From Streptomyces sp. VRA16 Mangrove soil (GTDB taxonomy: Bacteria > Actinomycetota > Actinomycetes > Streptomycetales > Streptomycetaceae): a stretch of 64,000 nt of DNA. Shown here one piece after another: positions 32,913 to 40,967 of the stretch. Within the stretch, counting starts at the first letter, position 1. Every line of letters starts with the position of its first letter. A model generated the notes under the pieces. That model searched no databases, was not told the DNA's origin, and saw only the letters and a list, made by a program, of their open reading frames with translations. Where the stretch lies: the NCBI RefSeq assembly GCF_017377775.1, contig NZ_JAFVLN010000022.1, forward strand, positions 62,001-126,000, given 5' to 3'. The position numbers and the translations under genes are program-made.

Positions 32913-35048
32913 TCAGCGGGACGGCGGGGCGAGGTCGCGCAGGACGTCGGTGACGCCGGTGTGGACCGAGGTGACGTCCGCGCCGATCGCGTACTGCAGG
33001 TCGTAGCCCGCCGGGCCGAGCGCGCCGCGGACCGCGGCCTCGCAGGCGCGGCGGTGCTCGGTCATCTCGGGGGAGCCCAGGTGCGGGGTGCCGAGGATGT
33101 CCCACGCCTGGTCGACGAGGCCGAACAGCCGGGCCGCCAGTTCGGGGCGGCCGTCACCGGTGGCGGCCACGGCGAGGGAGTCGAGGGAGACGGCCATCCC
33201 GTAGAGGTCGTCCAGATGCCACTTGGCCTCCAGGGACGACAGCAGGGACGGGATCGCCTCGTCCGGGTCGCCCTGCGCGATGCACTGGTTGCCCCAGACG
33301 TAGTCGGCGTAGGAGCGGGCCCAGATCTCGCCGATGGGGTCGGTCAGCTCCCGCAGCCGGTCCACCCGGGCCCGCACCCCGTCGGCGTCGCCCAGCATCA
33401 TGTGGGCGTAGCCCCAGGTGGGCAGGGCGGACAGCTCGATCATGGCCGGGCCGGTGCGGGCCGCCTGCTCGTGGGCGGCCGCGTACAGCGGCAGGGCCTC
33501 GGCGGGCGAGCCCTGAAGGGTCAGCGCCGCCGCCTGGATGCACAGCGCGCCGGCCAGGGCGGGCTTGTCGTCGTACTTCTCGGCGACGACCTGGGCCTCG
33601 GTGGCGCGGCGGACGGTGGCGTCCAGGTCGCCCTGGCCCAGCGCGACATAGCCGCACGACCACAGGGCCCGCGCCGACGGGCGCGGCCGGTCGGGGGAGA
33701 GGGCGAGCGCCGCCTCGCTGTAGTGCCGCCCCTCGCGCAGATGGCCGCAGCAGAACCAGAAGTAGAGCAGGTCGCTGGCCATGTCGAGGGCCGCGTCCGG
33801 GTCCGTGAGCAGGCACGTGTCCAGGGCCGCGCGGAGATTGGGCAGTTCGACGGCGGTGCGGGCCTGCCACTTCGCCTGGTCGGGGCCGATCCACTCCTGG
33901 TCGCCGTGGTGCGCGAGGTGGCGGTAGTAGTCGCGGTGGCGCAGCCGCATCCGGTCGCTCTCGCCGAGCCGGTCGAGCCACTCGGCGCCGTACTCGCGGA
34001 CCGTGTCGAGCATCCGGAAGCGGGGCTCGGGCGCGGAGTCCACGGGCAGGATCACGGACTTGGCGACCAGCCCGTCCAGGACCTCGGTGAGATCGCAGTC
34101 GGCGAGCGGCTCCGCGCTGCACACGAAGTCGACGGCCTTGCTGTCGAAGCCGCCGGGGAAGGCGGAGAGCCGCGCCCACAGCAGCCGCTCCTGCGGGGTG
34201 CACCACTCGTGGCTCCAGCCGATGGTGGTGCGCAGCCCGCTGTGGCGCACGGGCCGCCGCAGCGGGGTGGCGACCGGCAGCTCGTCGTCGGTGTCGATGC
34301 CGGGGACGTCGTCGGGCGGCTCGGTCCCGGCGTTCGACGACAGGACGGTCATCCGCTGGTCGAGGCGGCGCACGAGATGGTCGACGGAGGTGGCGCGCAG
34401 CAGCCCCGCGGCGAGCTCGATGGCGAGCGGCACCCCGTCCAACAGGGCGCACAGGCGCCCGAGTTCGGCGGGTGCGACCTGCTCGGGCGGCGGCCCGTCC
34501 GGCCAGGCGCGGGCGCGCAGCAGGGCGAGCGCCTCGCCCTCGGGACCGGTGTCCATCGGGCCGACGTCGACATGACGCTCGTCCGGGATGTCGAGGGCCT
34601 GCCTGCTGGTGGCCAGGATGCGCAGCCCCGGCGCCTCGGCGAGCAGCGTCTCGGCGAGCCGGGCGCACTCGTCGACCAGGTGCTCGCAGGTGTCCAGGAC
34701 GAGAAGCAGTTCACGCTCGCGCAGATAGTCCTTGAGGACGTCGATGAGCGGGCGGTTCGTCTGGTCGGCGACGCCCAGGACGCCCGCGACCGTGTGCTCC
34801 AGGAGGTCGGGGGAGAGGACGGGGGAGAGCTCGACGAGCCAGGCGCCGTGGCGGAGACCGGGTGCGGTCCGCGCCGCGGCCCGCAGGGCGACGCGGGTCT
34901 TGCCGATGCCGCCGGGCCCGGTCAGGGTGACGAGCCGCGCCGAGCCGAGGGCTTCGAGCACCTCGCTCAACTGCCGCGCCCTGCCGATGAACGCGGTGGT
35001 CTCGATGGGCAGGTTGCCGTACTTCGTGCTGTCGTTGTGCGTGGCCAT
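32913..35048 (-). CDS. AfsR/LAL-like NB-ARC ATPase without DNA-binding domain
   Basis: A 711-residue STAND-type ATPase. The NB-ARC part spans about 20-300: Walker A VTLTGPGGIGKTRVALRAA, Walker B LLLVLDTCEHLVDE, LRILATSRQAL, and GVPLAIELAAGLL. A winged-helix-like segment and a TPR-like helical region follow to the end. AfsR-type activators have an N-terminal BTAD/OmpR HTH and LAL proteins a C-terminal LuxR HTH; neither is present, so it may act through partner proteins. It is convergent with the LLM gene, 47 bp away, and marks the right edge of the cluster. It may be a cluster regulator or belong to the flank. Confidence 0.82.
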   Translation of the reverse strand: MATHNDSTKYGNLPIETTAFIGRARQLSEVLEALGSARLVTLTGPGGIGKTRVALRAAARTAPGLRHGAWLVELSPVLSPDLLEHTVAGVLGVADQTNRPLIDVLKDYLRERELLLVLDTCEHLVDECARLAETLLAEAPGLRILATSRQALDIPDERHVDVGPMDTGPEGEALALLRARAWPDGPPPEQVAPAELGRLCALLDGVPLAIELAAGLLRATSVDHLVRRLDQRMTVLSSNAGTEPPDDVPGIDTDDELPVATPLRRPVRHSGLRTTIGWSHEWCTPQERLLWARLSAFPGGFDSKAVDFVCSAEPLADCDLTEVLDGLVAKSVILPVDSAPEPRFRMLDTVREYGAEWLDRLGESDRMRLRHRDYYRHLAHHGDQEWIGPDQAKWQARTAVELPNLRAALDTCLLTDPDAALDMASDLLYFWFCCGHLREGRHYSEAALALSPDRPRPSARALWSCGYVALGQGDLDATVRRATEAQVVAEKYDDKPALAGALCIQAAALTLQGSPAEALPLYAAAHEQAARTGPAMIELSALPTWGYAHMMLGDADGVRARVDRLRELTDPIGEIWARSYADYVWGNQCIAQGDPDEAIPSLLSSLEAKWHLDDLYGMAVSLDSLAVAATGDGRPELAARLFGLVDQAWDILGTPHLGSPEMTEHRRACEAAVRGALGPAGYDLQYAIGADVTSVHTGVTDVLRDLAPPSR

Positions 35049-35199
35049 CGCGGGAACTCACCTCTCCCAGCGGGACGCCGACGGGCTCCACTGGTGCACC
35101 GGTTTCCAGACACGGAGCGTTGCACACCGCGCCACCCCCTGTCACTCGAACGGAGGACAATGGCCAAGGCATTGCGGCGCGTGGGAAAACACGCCCCCG

Positions 35200-35919
35200 T
35201 CAGGCCCGCAGGAACGCCAGAACGGCGAGGACGCGGCGGTGGGTGTCGTCGGTCGGCGGCAGGTCGAGCTTGGTGAGGATGTTGCCGATGTGCTTGCCGA
35301 CGGCCGCCTCGGAGACGACGAGGGTGCGGGCGATCGCCGCGTTCGACTTCCCCTGGGCCATTTCGCCGAGGACCTCGCGCTCGCGCGGGGTGAGGACGGC
35401 GAGCGGGTCCCGGCGGCGGCGCAGCAGTTGGCGGACCACTTCCGGATCGACGACCGTGCCGCCGGAGGCGACCTCGGTCAGCGCGGCCAGGAACTGTTCG
35501 ACCTGGCCGATGCGGTCCTTGAGGAGATAGCCGACGCCGGTGCCGTCGCCGGAGTCCAGGAGGTCGGCGGCGTAGGCGCGCTGCACGTACTGGCTGAGCA
35601 CCAGGATCGGCAACTGCGGCCGCTCGGCGCGGAGTTCGAGCGCGGTGCGCAGGCCCTCGTCCTGGTGCGCGGGCGGCATGCGGACGTCGGTGACCACCAG
35701 GTCCGGGGTGTGCTCGCGGGCCGCCTTCGCCAGCGAAGGGGCGTCGCCGACCGCCGCCACCACCTCGTGCCCGCCGCGCGCGATCAGACCGATCAGGCCC
35801 TCGCGCAGCAGCACGCTGTCCTCGGCGAGGACTATCCGGAGGGACTTGCGGGACTCGTGGGACTCGCAGGACTCGTGGGACTCACGGAGCTCGTGGGACT
35901 CACGGGGCTCGTCGGGCAC
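35200..35919 (-). CDS. NarL/FixJ-type response regulator
   Basis: A 239-residue response regulator. The receiver domain begins RIVLAEDSVLLREGLIGL, with phosphoacceptor Asp78 in DLVVTDVRMP and Lys in GVGYLLKDRIGQ. The C-terminal LuxR HTH is LTPREREVLGEMAQGKSNAA followed by IARTLVVSEAAVGKHIGNIL. GTG at 35,919 has GGAG 5 bases upstream. Residues 4-26 are a period-3 repeat (ESH/ELR/ESC) that lies before the receiver domain and overlaps the 3' end of the kinase gene by 88 bp in another frame. It forms a two-component pair with that kinase and probably controls the ABC exporter upstream. Confidence 0.9.
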   Translation of the reverse strand: MPDEPRESHELRESHESCESHESRKSLRIVLAEDSVLLREGLIGLIARGGHEVVAAVGDAPSLAKAAREHTPDLVVTDVRMPPAHQDEGLRTALELRAERPQLPILVLSQYVQRAYAADLLDSGDGTGVGYLLKDRIGQVEQFLAALTEVASGGTVVDPEVVRQLLRRRRDPLAVLTPREREVLGEMAQGKSNAAIARTLVVSEAAVGKHIGNILTKLDLPPTDDTHRRVLAVLAFLRA

Positions 35920-37205
35920 GGCAGCTCCACACGCAGCAGGGTCGGACCGCCGGGCGGGCTGGTCAGGCTCAGTCTGCCATCGAGGACCGACACCCGGTCG
36001 GCGAGCCCGGTCAGGCCGGTGCCGCCGTCCGGGTCCGCGCCGCCGCGCCCGTCGTCGTGGATCTCCAGGACGAGCCGGCTCCCGGTCAGCGCGCCGGTCA
36101 CCCGGGCCCGGCGCGCACCGCTGTGCCTGGCGATGTTGGCGAGGGCCTCGCGGACCACGAAGTAGGCCGCGGACTCCACGGCGCGCGGCGGTCGTTCGGC
36201 GTCCTGCGGCAGGTCGAGGCGGACCTCGACGGGGACCGGGGAGCGGTCGGCCGCGTCGGCGACGGCCGCGGCCAGGCCGTAGTCGGTGAGCACCTGCGGA
36301 TGGATGCCGTGGATGAGTTCGCGCAGTTCGGACAGGACGAGCCCGGCCTCGTCGTGCGCCTTGGCGAGCCGGTCGGCGAGCGGTCCTGGCGGGGCGTCCA
36401 TGCGGGCCAGGCCGAGTGTCATGGTGAGCGCGACCAGACGTTGCTGCGCCCCGTCGTGCAGATCGCGCTCGATGCGCCGCCGCTCGGTCTCGAAGGCGTC
36501 CACGAGCCGGGCCCGCGACGACGCCAACTCCCTGACGCGGAGATCGAGTTCGGAGCTGGTGAGCAGCCGGCGGGCCAGGGCGGCGCGGGCCCCGGCCGCG
36601 CAGCCGAGCACGTACGTGCCGAGGGCGAGCAGGGCGACGCCGAGCAGCGCGGCCGCGGCGGCGCCCGGCCACGACGTGACCGTCCACAGCTTGATCACCT
36701 TCGCCTCCTCGCCGCCGCCCGCGGTCGCCATGACGACGGGGGTGGTGAGGACCGCGAGCGGCAGCAGCAGGCCGACGGTCAGGGCGAGCGCGTCCAGCGG
36801 CCACAGCACGACGGCGAACAGCACGGCGTGGCCGAGGTCCCGCCAGGTCGCCGCCTCCCGGGCCCGCGTGCGCAGCCAGCCCCACGGGCCCGGGGTGTCC
36901 GGCGTGCGGTGCGGATCGGCGGGCGGGGTGCGGGCCGGGTCGATCAGCCGCAGCCTGCGCCGCTCCAGGGCCGCGACCGGAAGCCCGGCCAGGGCCGCCG
37001 CGGCGAGCAGCGCGAGCCCGATCAGGACCGGGGCGAGCACGGCGCCCGCGGTCGCCGTCACGATCAGCGCGAGCAGGGTGACCAGGCCGCAGAGCGCGCC
37101 CGTGAGCAGATACGCGGCACTGCGCCACGGCCAGCGGGAGACGGCGTGGCCGCGCCGGGTCATGGCCTGCCAGACGGTGCGCGGGGGCCGGTGGGAGGGC
37201 TGCAT
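35832..37205 (-). CDS. sensor histidine kinase, NarL-partner (HisKA_3) type
   Basis: A 457-residue membrane kinase with four to six hydrophobic spans in residues 30-205. The dimerisation/phosphoacceptor helix is RRRIERDLHDGAQQRLVALT with His250, and the ATPase region has NIARHSGARRARV (N box) and IHDDGRGGADPDGGTGLTGL (G boxes). The chain should end near ELPC, but an additional 22-25 residues of period-3 sequence (PTSPVSPTSSVSPTSP) follow, encoded by the 9-bp repeats that also encode the regulator N-terminus. ATG at 37,205. Divergent from the ABC/FtsX genes, which are its likely targets, as in many cell-envelope stress modules. Confidence 0.9.
   Translation of the reverse strand: MQPSHRPPRTVWQAMTRRGHAVSRWPWRSAAYLLTGALCGLVTLLALIVTATAGAVLAPVLIGLALLAAAALAGLPVAALERRRLRLIDPARTPPADPHRTPDTPGPWGWLRTRAREAATWRDLGHAVLFAVVLWPLDALALTVGLLLPLAVLTTPVVMATAGGGEEAKVIKLWTVTSWPGAAAAALLGVALLALGTYVLGCAAGARAALARRLLTSSELDLRVRELASSRARLVDAFETERRRIERDLHDGAQQRLVALTMTLGLARMDAPPGPLADRLAKAHDEAGLVLSELRELIHGIHPQVLTDYGLAAAVADAADRSPVPVEVRLDLPQDAERPPRAVESAAYFVVREALANIARHSGARRARVTGALTGSRLVLEIHDDGRGGADPDGGTGLTGLADRVSVLDGRLSLTSPPGGPTLLRVELPCPTSPVSPTSSVSPTSPASPTSPASPSG
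35841..35912. repeat. 9-bp tandem repeat (about 8 copies) read in two frames
   Basis: The unit GGGACTCGT recurs eight times with small changes (GGGACTTGC, GGGACTCGC, AGGACTCGT, GGAGCTCGT, GGGGCTCGT). On the minus strand it encodes the S-P-T tail of the kinase in one frame and the E-S-H head of the regulator in another. Because 9 is a multiple of 3, copy-number changes keep both frames. Confidence 0.85.
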
Positions 37206-37338
37206 CCCCGCACCGTAAGCGGGGGCCGGACGGGGCGGCCATCGGGCCAGGGGGCGTGCCGGGGGTATGGCCGGCCCTACCCCCGGTCTCGGCCGGGCCC
37301 GACTGCGCGGCACCGGGGTGCGGCGGTTTCGTGGAGCC

Positions 37339-38118
37339 ATGCCGAAAACCTCCCGGGCCGTGCCGCGCCCCGCCCCCGGCGCCCCGTCCGCCCACGCCGT
37401 CCGACTCGACGCCCTGACCAAGGAGTTCGGGCGTCCTGCCGTCACCGCCCTCGACCGTGTCTCGCTCCGCTTTTCGCGCGGCTCCTTCACCGCCGTGATG
37501 GGCCCCTCCGGGTCGGGCAAGTCGACACTGCTGCAGTGCGCGGCGGGCCTCGACCGGCCGACGAGCGGGACCGTGACCATCGGTGGCACCGATCTGTCGC
37601 GGCTGAGCGAACGCCGCCGCACGCTGCTGCGCCGCGACTGCGTCGGCTTCGTCTTCCAGAGCTACAACCTGCTGCCCGCGCTGACCGCCGAGCAGAACGT
37701 GGCCCTGCCGCTGCGGCTCGCCGGGCGCAGGCCGCCGCGCGGCGCGGTGCGCGAGGCGCTGGCCCGGGTGGGCCTCGCCGACCGGGCGCGGCACCGGCCG
37801 GGGGAGCTGTCCGGCGGGCAGCAGCAACGGGTGGCGCTGGCCCGGGCGTTGGTGACCCGGCCCGAGGTGCTGTTCGGTGACGAGCCGACCGGCGCGCTCG
37901 ACTCCGTCGCCGGGCGCGAGGTGCTGGGGCGGCTGCGCTCGCTGGCCGACGGCGGCCAGACCATCGTCATGGTGACCCACGACCCGGTCGCCGCCTCCTT
38001 CGCGGACCGGGCGGTGTTCCTGGTGGACGGCCGGGTGGCCGGTGAGCTCACGGACCCCGACGCCGAGACGGTGGCCGGGACGCTGGCCCGCCTGAGCAAG
38101 GGCGGCGTCCCGTGCTGA
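37339..38118 (+). CDS. ABC transporter ATP-binding protein, MacB/LolD-like
   Basis: A 259-residue ATPase: Walker A GPSGSGKSTLLQCAAGLDRP, Q-loop VGFVFQSYNLLPALTAEQNV, signature LSGGQQQRVALARAL, Walker B VLFGDEPTGALDS and H-loop MVTHDP. This is the type that works with FtsX/MacB permeases; the permease gene follows with a 7-bp overlap. The start at 37,339 has GGAG only 2 bases upstream, so initiation may be weak or the GTG further inside may be used. Together with the divergent two-component genes it forms a typical lantibiotic/envelope-stress export module. Confidence 0.93.
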   Translation: MPKTSRAVPRPAPGAPSAHAVRLDALTKEFGRPAVTALDRVSLRFSRGSFTAVMGPSGSGKSTLLQCAAGLDRPTSGTVTIGGTDLSRLSERRRTLLRRDCVGFVFQSYNLLPALTAEQNVALPLRLAGRRPPRGAVREALARVGLADRARHRPGELSGGQQQRVALARALVTRPEVLFGDEPTGALDSVAGREVLGRLRSLADGGQTIVMVTHDPVAASFADRAVFLVDGRVAGELTDPDAETVAGTLARLSKGGVPC

Positions 38119-40556
38119 CCGCCACCCTCCGCTCCCTGCGCGCCCGTTGGACCACGCTCGCCGGTACGTTCGTCGCGCTGCTCCTCGGCGCCGCGGCCGT
38201 CGCCGCGACGGGTTTCGCGCTGGACGCCGTCGGGGACGCGCCCGAACGCGTACCCCAGCGGTTCGCCGCCGCCCCGGTCGTCGTACGCGGCGCCGGCGAG
38301 CTGCGCGTCGGCGCCGACGTCCGCACGCTGCCGCGGCCCCGCCCCCTGTCGCCGTCCCTGGTACGGGAGTTGAGAACGCTCGGCCGGGTCGTCGAGGACC
38401 GGTCCTTCGACGTCTGGGCCGGGGACGGCGCCGGTGAACTGGTGGGACACCCGTGGTCCGTCGCCGCCCTCGGCCGCTACGCCGTCGGGAACGGGCGGGC
38501 GCCGCGCGCGGACGACGAGGTCGTCGTCCCCGCGGGCACGGCCCGGCCCGGACAGCGGCTGGTCACGTCGCGGGGTACGGTGCGGGTGGTGGGGGTGACG
38601 GCGCGCGCCTCCTTCGAGCGCGCCCTCTTCTTCACCGACCGGCGCGCCGCCCAACTGGAGCCCGAGGTAACGCAGTTGGCGGTGGTGGGCGCGACGCCCG
38701 GCGCGGTACGGGACGCGGTGCGGGACCGGCCCGGGGTGCGCGTCCTGACCGGGGACGACCGGCGGCTCGCCGACCCGGACCCGGGGCGGGACCAGGAGGC
38801 GGCCACCGCGCTGACCGCGCTGTTCGGCACGGCCGCCGGGGTCACCGGGTTCGTGTCGGTGTTCGTGGTGGCGTCGACGTTCGCGTTCGCCGTGGACCGG
38901 CGGCGCCGGGAGTTCGGGCTGCTGCGGCTCGCGGGCGCGACACCGGGGCAGGTGCGCCGGTCCGTGCTCGCCGAGGCGCTGCTCGTCGGCGCGCTCGCGT
39001 CGGCCGCCGGATGCGCGCTCGGCGGCCGGGCCGCACCGTATCTGGGCCGCTGGACGGTCGCGCAGGGCCTGGCGCCGCAGTGGTTCACGATCCGCGCGGA
39101 CGCCGCCGGGCCCACCGCCTGGCCCTACCAACTCGCCTTCTGGAGCGGCCTGTTCGTGGCGCTGTGCGGAGTCGTCGTGTCCTCCTGGCGGGCCGGGCGC
39201 ACCCGGCCGGGGCAGGCGCTGCGCGAGGCCACGGTGGACGGCAGGACCCTGACCTCGATGCCGTGGCGGCTGCTGGCCGGCGGCGTGCTCCTCGCCACCG
39301 CTCTGGTCACCCTGGTGCTCGCCCTCGCCTCCGACCCCGGGGACCTGCTGCACCGCAAGACGTACACCACCCGCCCGATGCTGCTGATCGCCGCCGCGGC
39401 CCTGCTCGCCCCGGTCCTGGTCCGCCCGCTCCTGCGGGCCGCGGCCTGGCTGCCCGCCCGGCTGCCCGGCGCCACCGGGCTGCTGGTCCGGGAGAACGCC
39501 ACCGCCGCCGCCCGCCGCACCGCCGCCGTCGCCGCCCCCGTCCTCGCCACCGTCGCGCTCGCCGGTTCGCTGCTCGGCGCGACGGGCACGATCGCCGGGG
39601 CCAAGGCCGCCGAGGCGCGGCAGCGCACCCTCGCCGACTACGTGGTGACACCGCCCGCCGGGAGCGGGGGCCTGGACGCGGACACCGTGCGGCGGCTGCG
39701 GCGGGTGCCGGGCGCCACGGTCTCCGCGACCGCCGCGACCACCCTGTACGTGCCCGAGGACGGCGGCGTCGCGCTCGTGAAGTCCGAGGCGCGGGCCGCG
39801 GAACCGGGGCCGCTGCGGCGGACCGTGCGGCTGCCCGTCGTCGCCGGGCGGCTCGGTGACCTCGACGACGGGTCGGTCGTGGTCACCGAGGAGTGGCAGC
39901 GGCACACCGTCGGCGACCGCGTCACCGTCCACCTGGCCGACGGCACCCGTCGCACGCTGCGCATCGCCGCCGTGCTGCGCACCGGTACCGGCGACAACGG
40001 TGCCTACGTCACCCCGCGCAACGGTGGGGGCGCGTCCGTCGACCGGGTGGACGTGCGGTTCGCCGGGGAGGCGTCCGTGGTGCGGGCGGCGGTGGCCGGG
40101 ACCGGGGCGCGGGTCGTCAGCGGGGCGGCCTGGCTGGACGCGACGCGCCCCGGCGTGCAGCGCGCCACCCGGCTCGGTCTGCTGCTCGTCCTCGGGATCG
40201 CGCTGCTCTACACGGGGATCGCCGTCGCCAACGTCGCCGTCATGGCCACGGCCGACCGGGGGCGGGATCTGGCCGCGCTCCGGCTCGCCGGGGCGACTCG
40301 GGGGCAGGTGCTGGGGTTCGTCGCGGCCGAGGCTCTTGCGGTCGCGGTCAGTGGTGGGGTGCTCGGGGTGCTGGTCGCCGGGGCGAACCTGCTCGGGATG
40401 CGGCTCGCTCTGTCCCGCCTCGGTGTTGCCGCTCCTGTTGTCGTTCCGTGGAGTGCGCTCGGGGTCGCGGTCGGGGTGTGCGCGGCTGTCGCAGTCGGGG
40501 CGGCGGTGGGCGCGGCCCGGGTCGGTGGGGGGTCGCGCGCGGTGCGGGTGCCTTGA
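38112..40556 (+). CDS. FtsX/MacB-family ABC permease
   Basis: An 814-residue permease with two FtsX units: an N-terminal anchor helix (LLLGAAAVAATGFALDAVG), an extracellular domain (about 40-235), three helices with LLRLAGATPGQVRRSVLAEA, a second set starting near residue 440 and the C-terminal three helices with AALRLAGATRGQVLGF. The duplicated L-x-L-A-G-A-T motif is characteristic. GTG at 38,112 overlaps the stop of the ATPase. No peptide substrate is encoded nearby. Confidence 0.9.
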   Translation: MLTATLRSLRARWTTLAGTFVALLLGAAAVAATGFALDAVGDAPERVPQRFAAAPVVVRGAGELRVGADVRTLPRPRPLSPSLVRELRTLGRVVEDRSFDVWAGDGAGELVGHPWSVAALGRYAVGNGRAPRADDEVVVPAGTARPGQRLVTSRGTVRVVGVTARASFERALFFTDRRAAQLEPEVTQLAVVGATPGAVRDAVRDRPGVRVLTGDDRRLADPDPGRDQEAATALTALFGTAAGVTGFVSVFVVASTFAFAVDRRRREFGLLRLAGATPGQVRRSVLAEALLVGALASAAGCALGGRAAPYLGRWTVAQGLAPQWFTIRADAAGPTAWPYQLAFWSGLFVALCGVVVSSWRAGRTRPGQALREATVDGRTLTSMPWRLLAGGVLLATALVTLVLALASDPGDLLHRKTYTTRPMLLIAAAALLAPVLVRPLLRAAAWLPARLPGATGLLVRENATAAARRTAAVAAPVLATVALAGSLLGATGTIAGAKAAEARQRTLADYVVTPPAGSGGLDADTVRRLRRVPGATVSATAATTLYVPEDGGVALVKSEARAAEPGPLRRTVRLPVVAGRLGDLDDGSVVVTEEWQRHTVGDRVTVHLADGTRRTLRIAAVLRTGTGDNGAYVTPRNGGGASVDRVDVRFAGEASVVRAAVAGTGARVVSGAAWLDATRPGVQRATRLGLLLVLGIALLYTGIAVANVAVMATADRGRDLAALRLAGATRGQVLGFVAAEALAVAVSGGVLGVLVAGANLLGMRLALSRLGVAAPVVVPWSALGVAVGVCAAVAVGAAVGAARVGGGSRAVRVP

Positions 40557-40660
40557 CCGGGTGGGGCGGAGCCGGGGCTCGCGTTGTCGGGCGGGGCCGT
40601 GGGCTGGGGCCTGCGGGAGCGCCTGCCCGGCGCCGGGGTGCCGCCTTGCCCACCCTGCCG

Positions 40661-40897
40661 CCCTTGGCGGCAGATTGCCCAAGGCGGCCGGGGCTTGGCG
40701 GCGGATGGCCTGAGGCGGCCGGGGCTTGGTGGCGGATGGCCTGAGGCGGCCGGGGCTTGGCGGCGGATGGCCTGAGGCGGCCGGGGCTTGGCGGCGGATG
40801 GCCTGAGGCGGCTGTGGCGGGCGGCGGATTGTCCTAGGCGGCCGGGCCTTGGCGGCAGATTGCCCAAGGCGGGTGCGGGTGGGCGGCAGATGGCCCG
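40661..40897. repeat. 31-bp tandem repeat array in the 411-bp gap after the permease
   Basis: The gap 40,557-40,967 holds no gene. Units beginning AGGCGGCCGGGGCTTGG start at 40,682, 40,713, 40,744, 40,775, 40,806, 40,836 and 40,867, that is 31, 31, 31, 31, 30 and 31 bp apart. A related half unit precedes them. The outer copies include CTTGG...CCAAG dyads (GGCGGCAGATTGCCCAAGG) that could form stems, while the inner copies are degenerate in that respect. Copy number is about seven. Confidence 0.85.
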
Positions 40898-40931
40898 GGG
40901 CGGGCGGGGTGGGACGGGTGTTGACGGGGTG

Positions 40932-40962
40932 TTGACTGGGGGTGGGGCGGGGGACGTACCGT
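40932..40962 (+). promoter_or_regulatory. candidate promoter, leaderless, for the acyl-CoA synthetase
   Basis: TTGACT (40,932-40,937) and TACCGT (40,957-40,962) are separated by 19 bases, slightly long but of housekeeping type. The ATG is 6 bases beyond the -10 box and no ribosome-binding site precedes it, which suggests a transcript starting at or next to the start codon. Confidence 0.45.
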
Positions 40963-40967
40963 CCGGT

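Noticed and set aside
32862..35276. 804-aa rightward frame opposite the NB-ARC gene
   Set aside because: Antisense shadow; the leftward frame carries Walker A and B motifs.
35160..35276. 38-aa rightward frame (MAKALRRVGKHAPVRPAG...) with GGAGG before it
   Set aside because: It runs antisense into the response-regulator gene and ends in Arg/Gly-rich shadow sequence. The ribosome-binding site may be chance; not enough to call a gene.
37662..40682. 1006-aa leftward frame opposite the ABC/FtsX genes
   Set aside because: Antisense shadow rich in Arg, Gly and Pro; the rightward genes have all expected motifs.
40661..40897. CRISPR array
   Set aside because: Units are contiguous with no unique spacers, and no cas genes are present.
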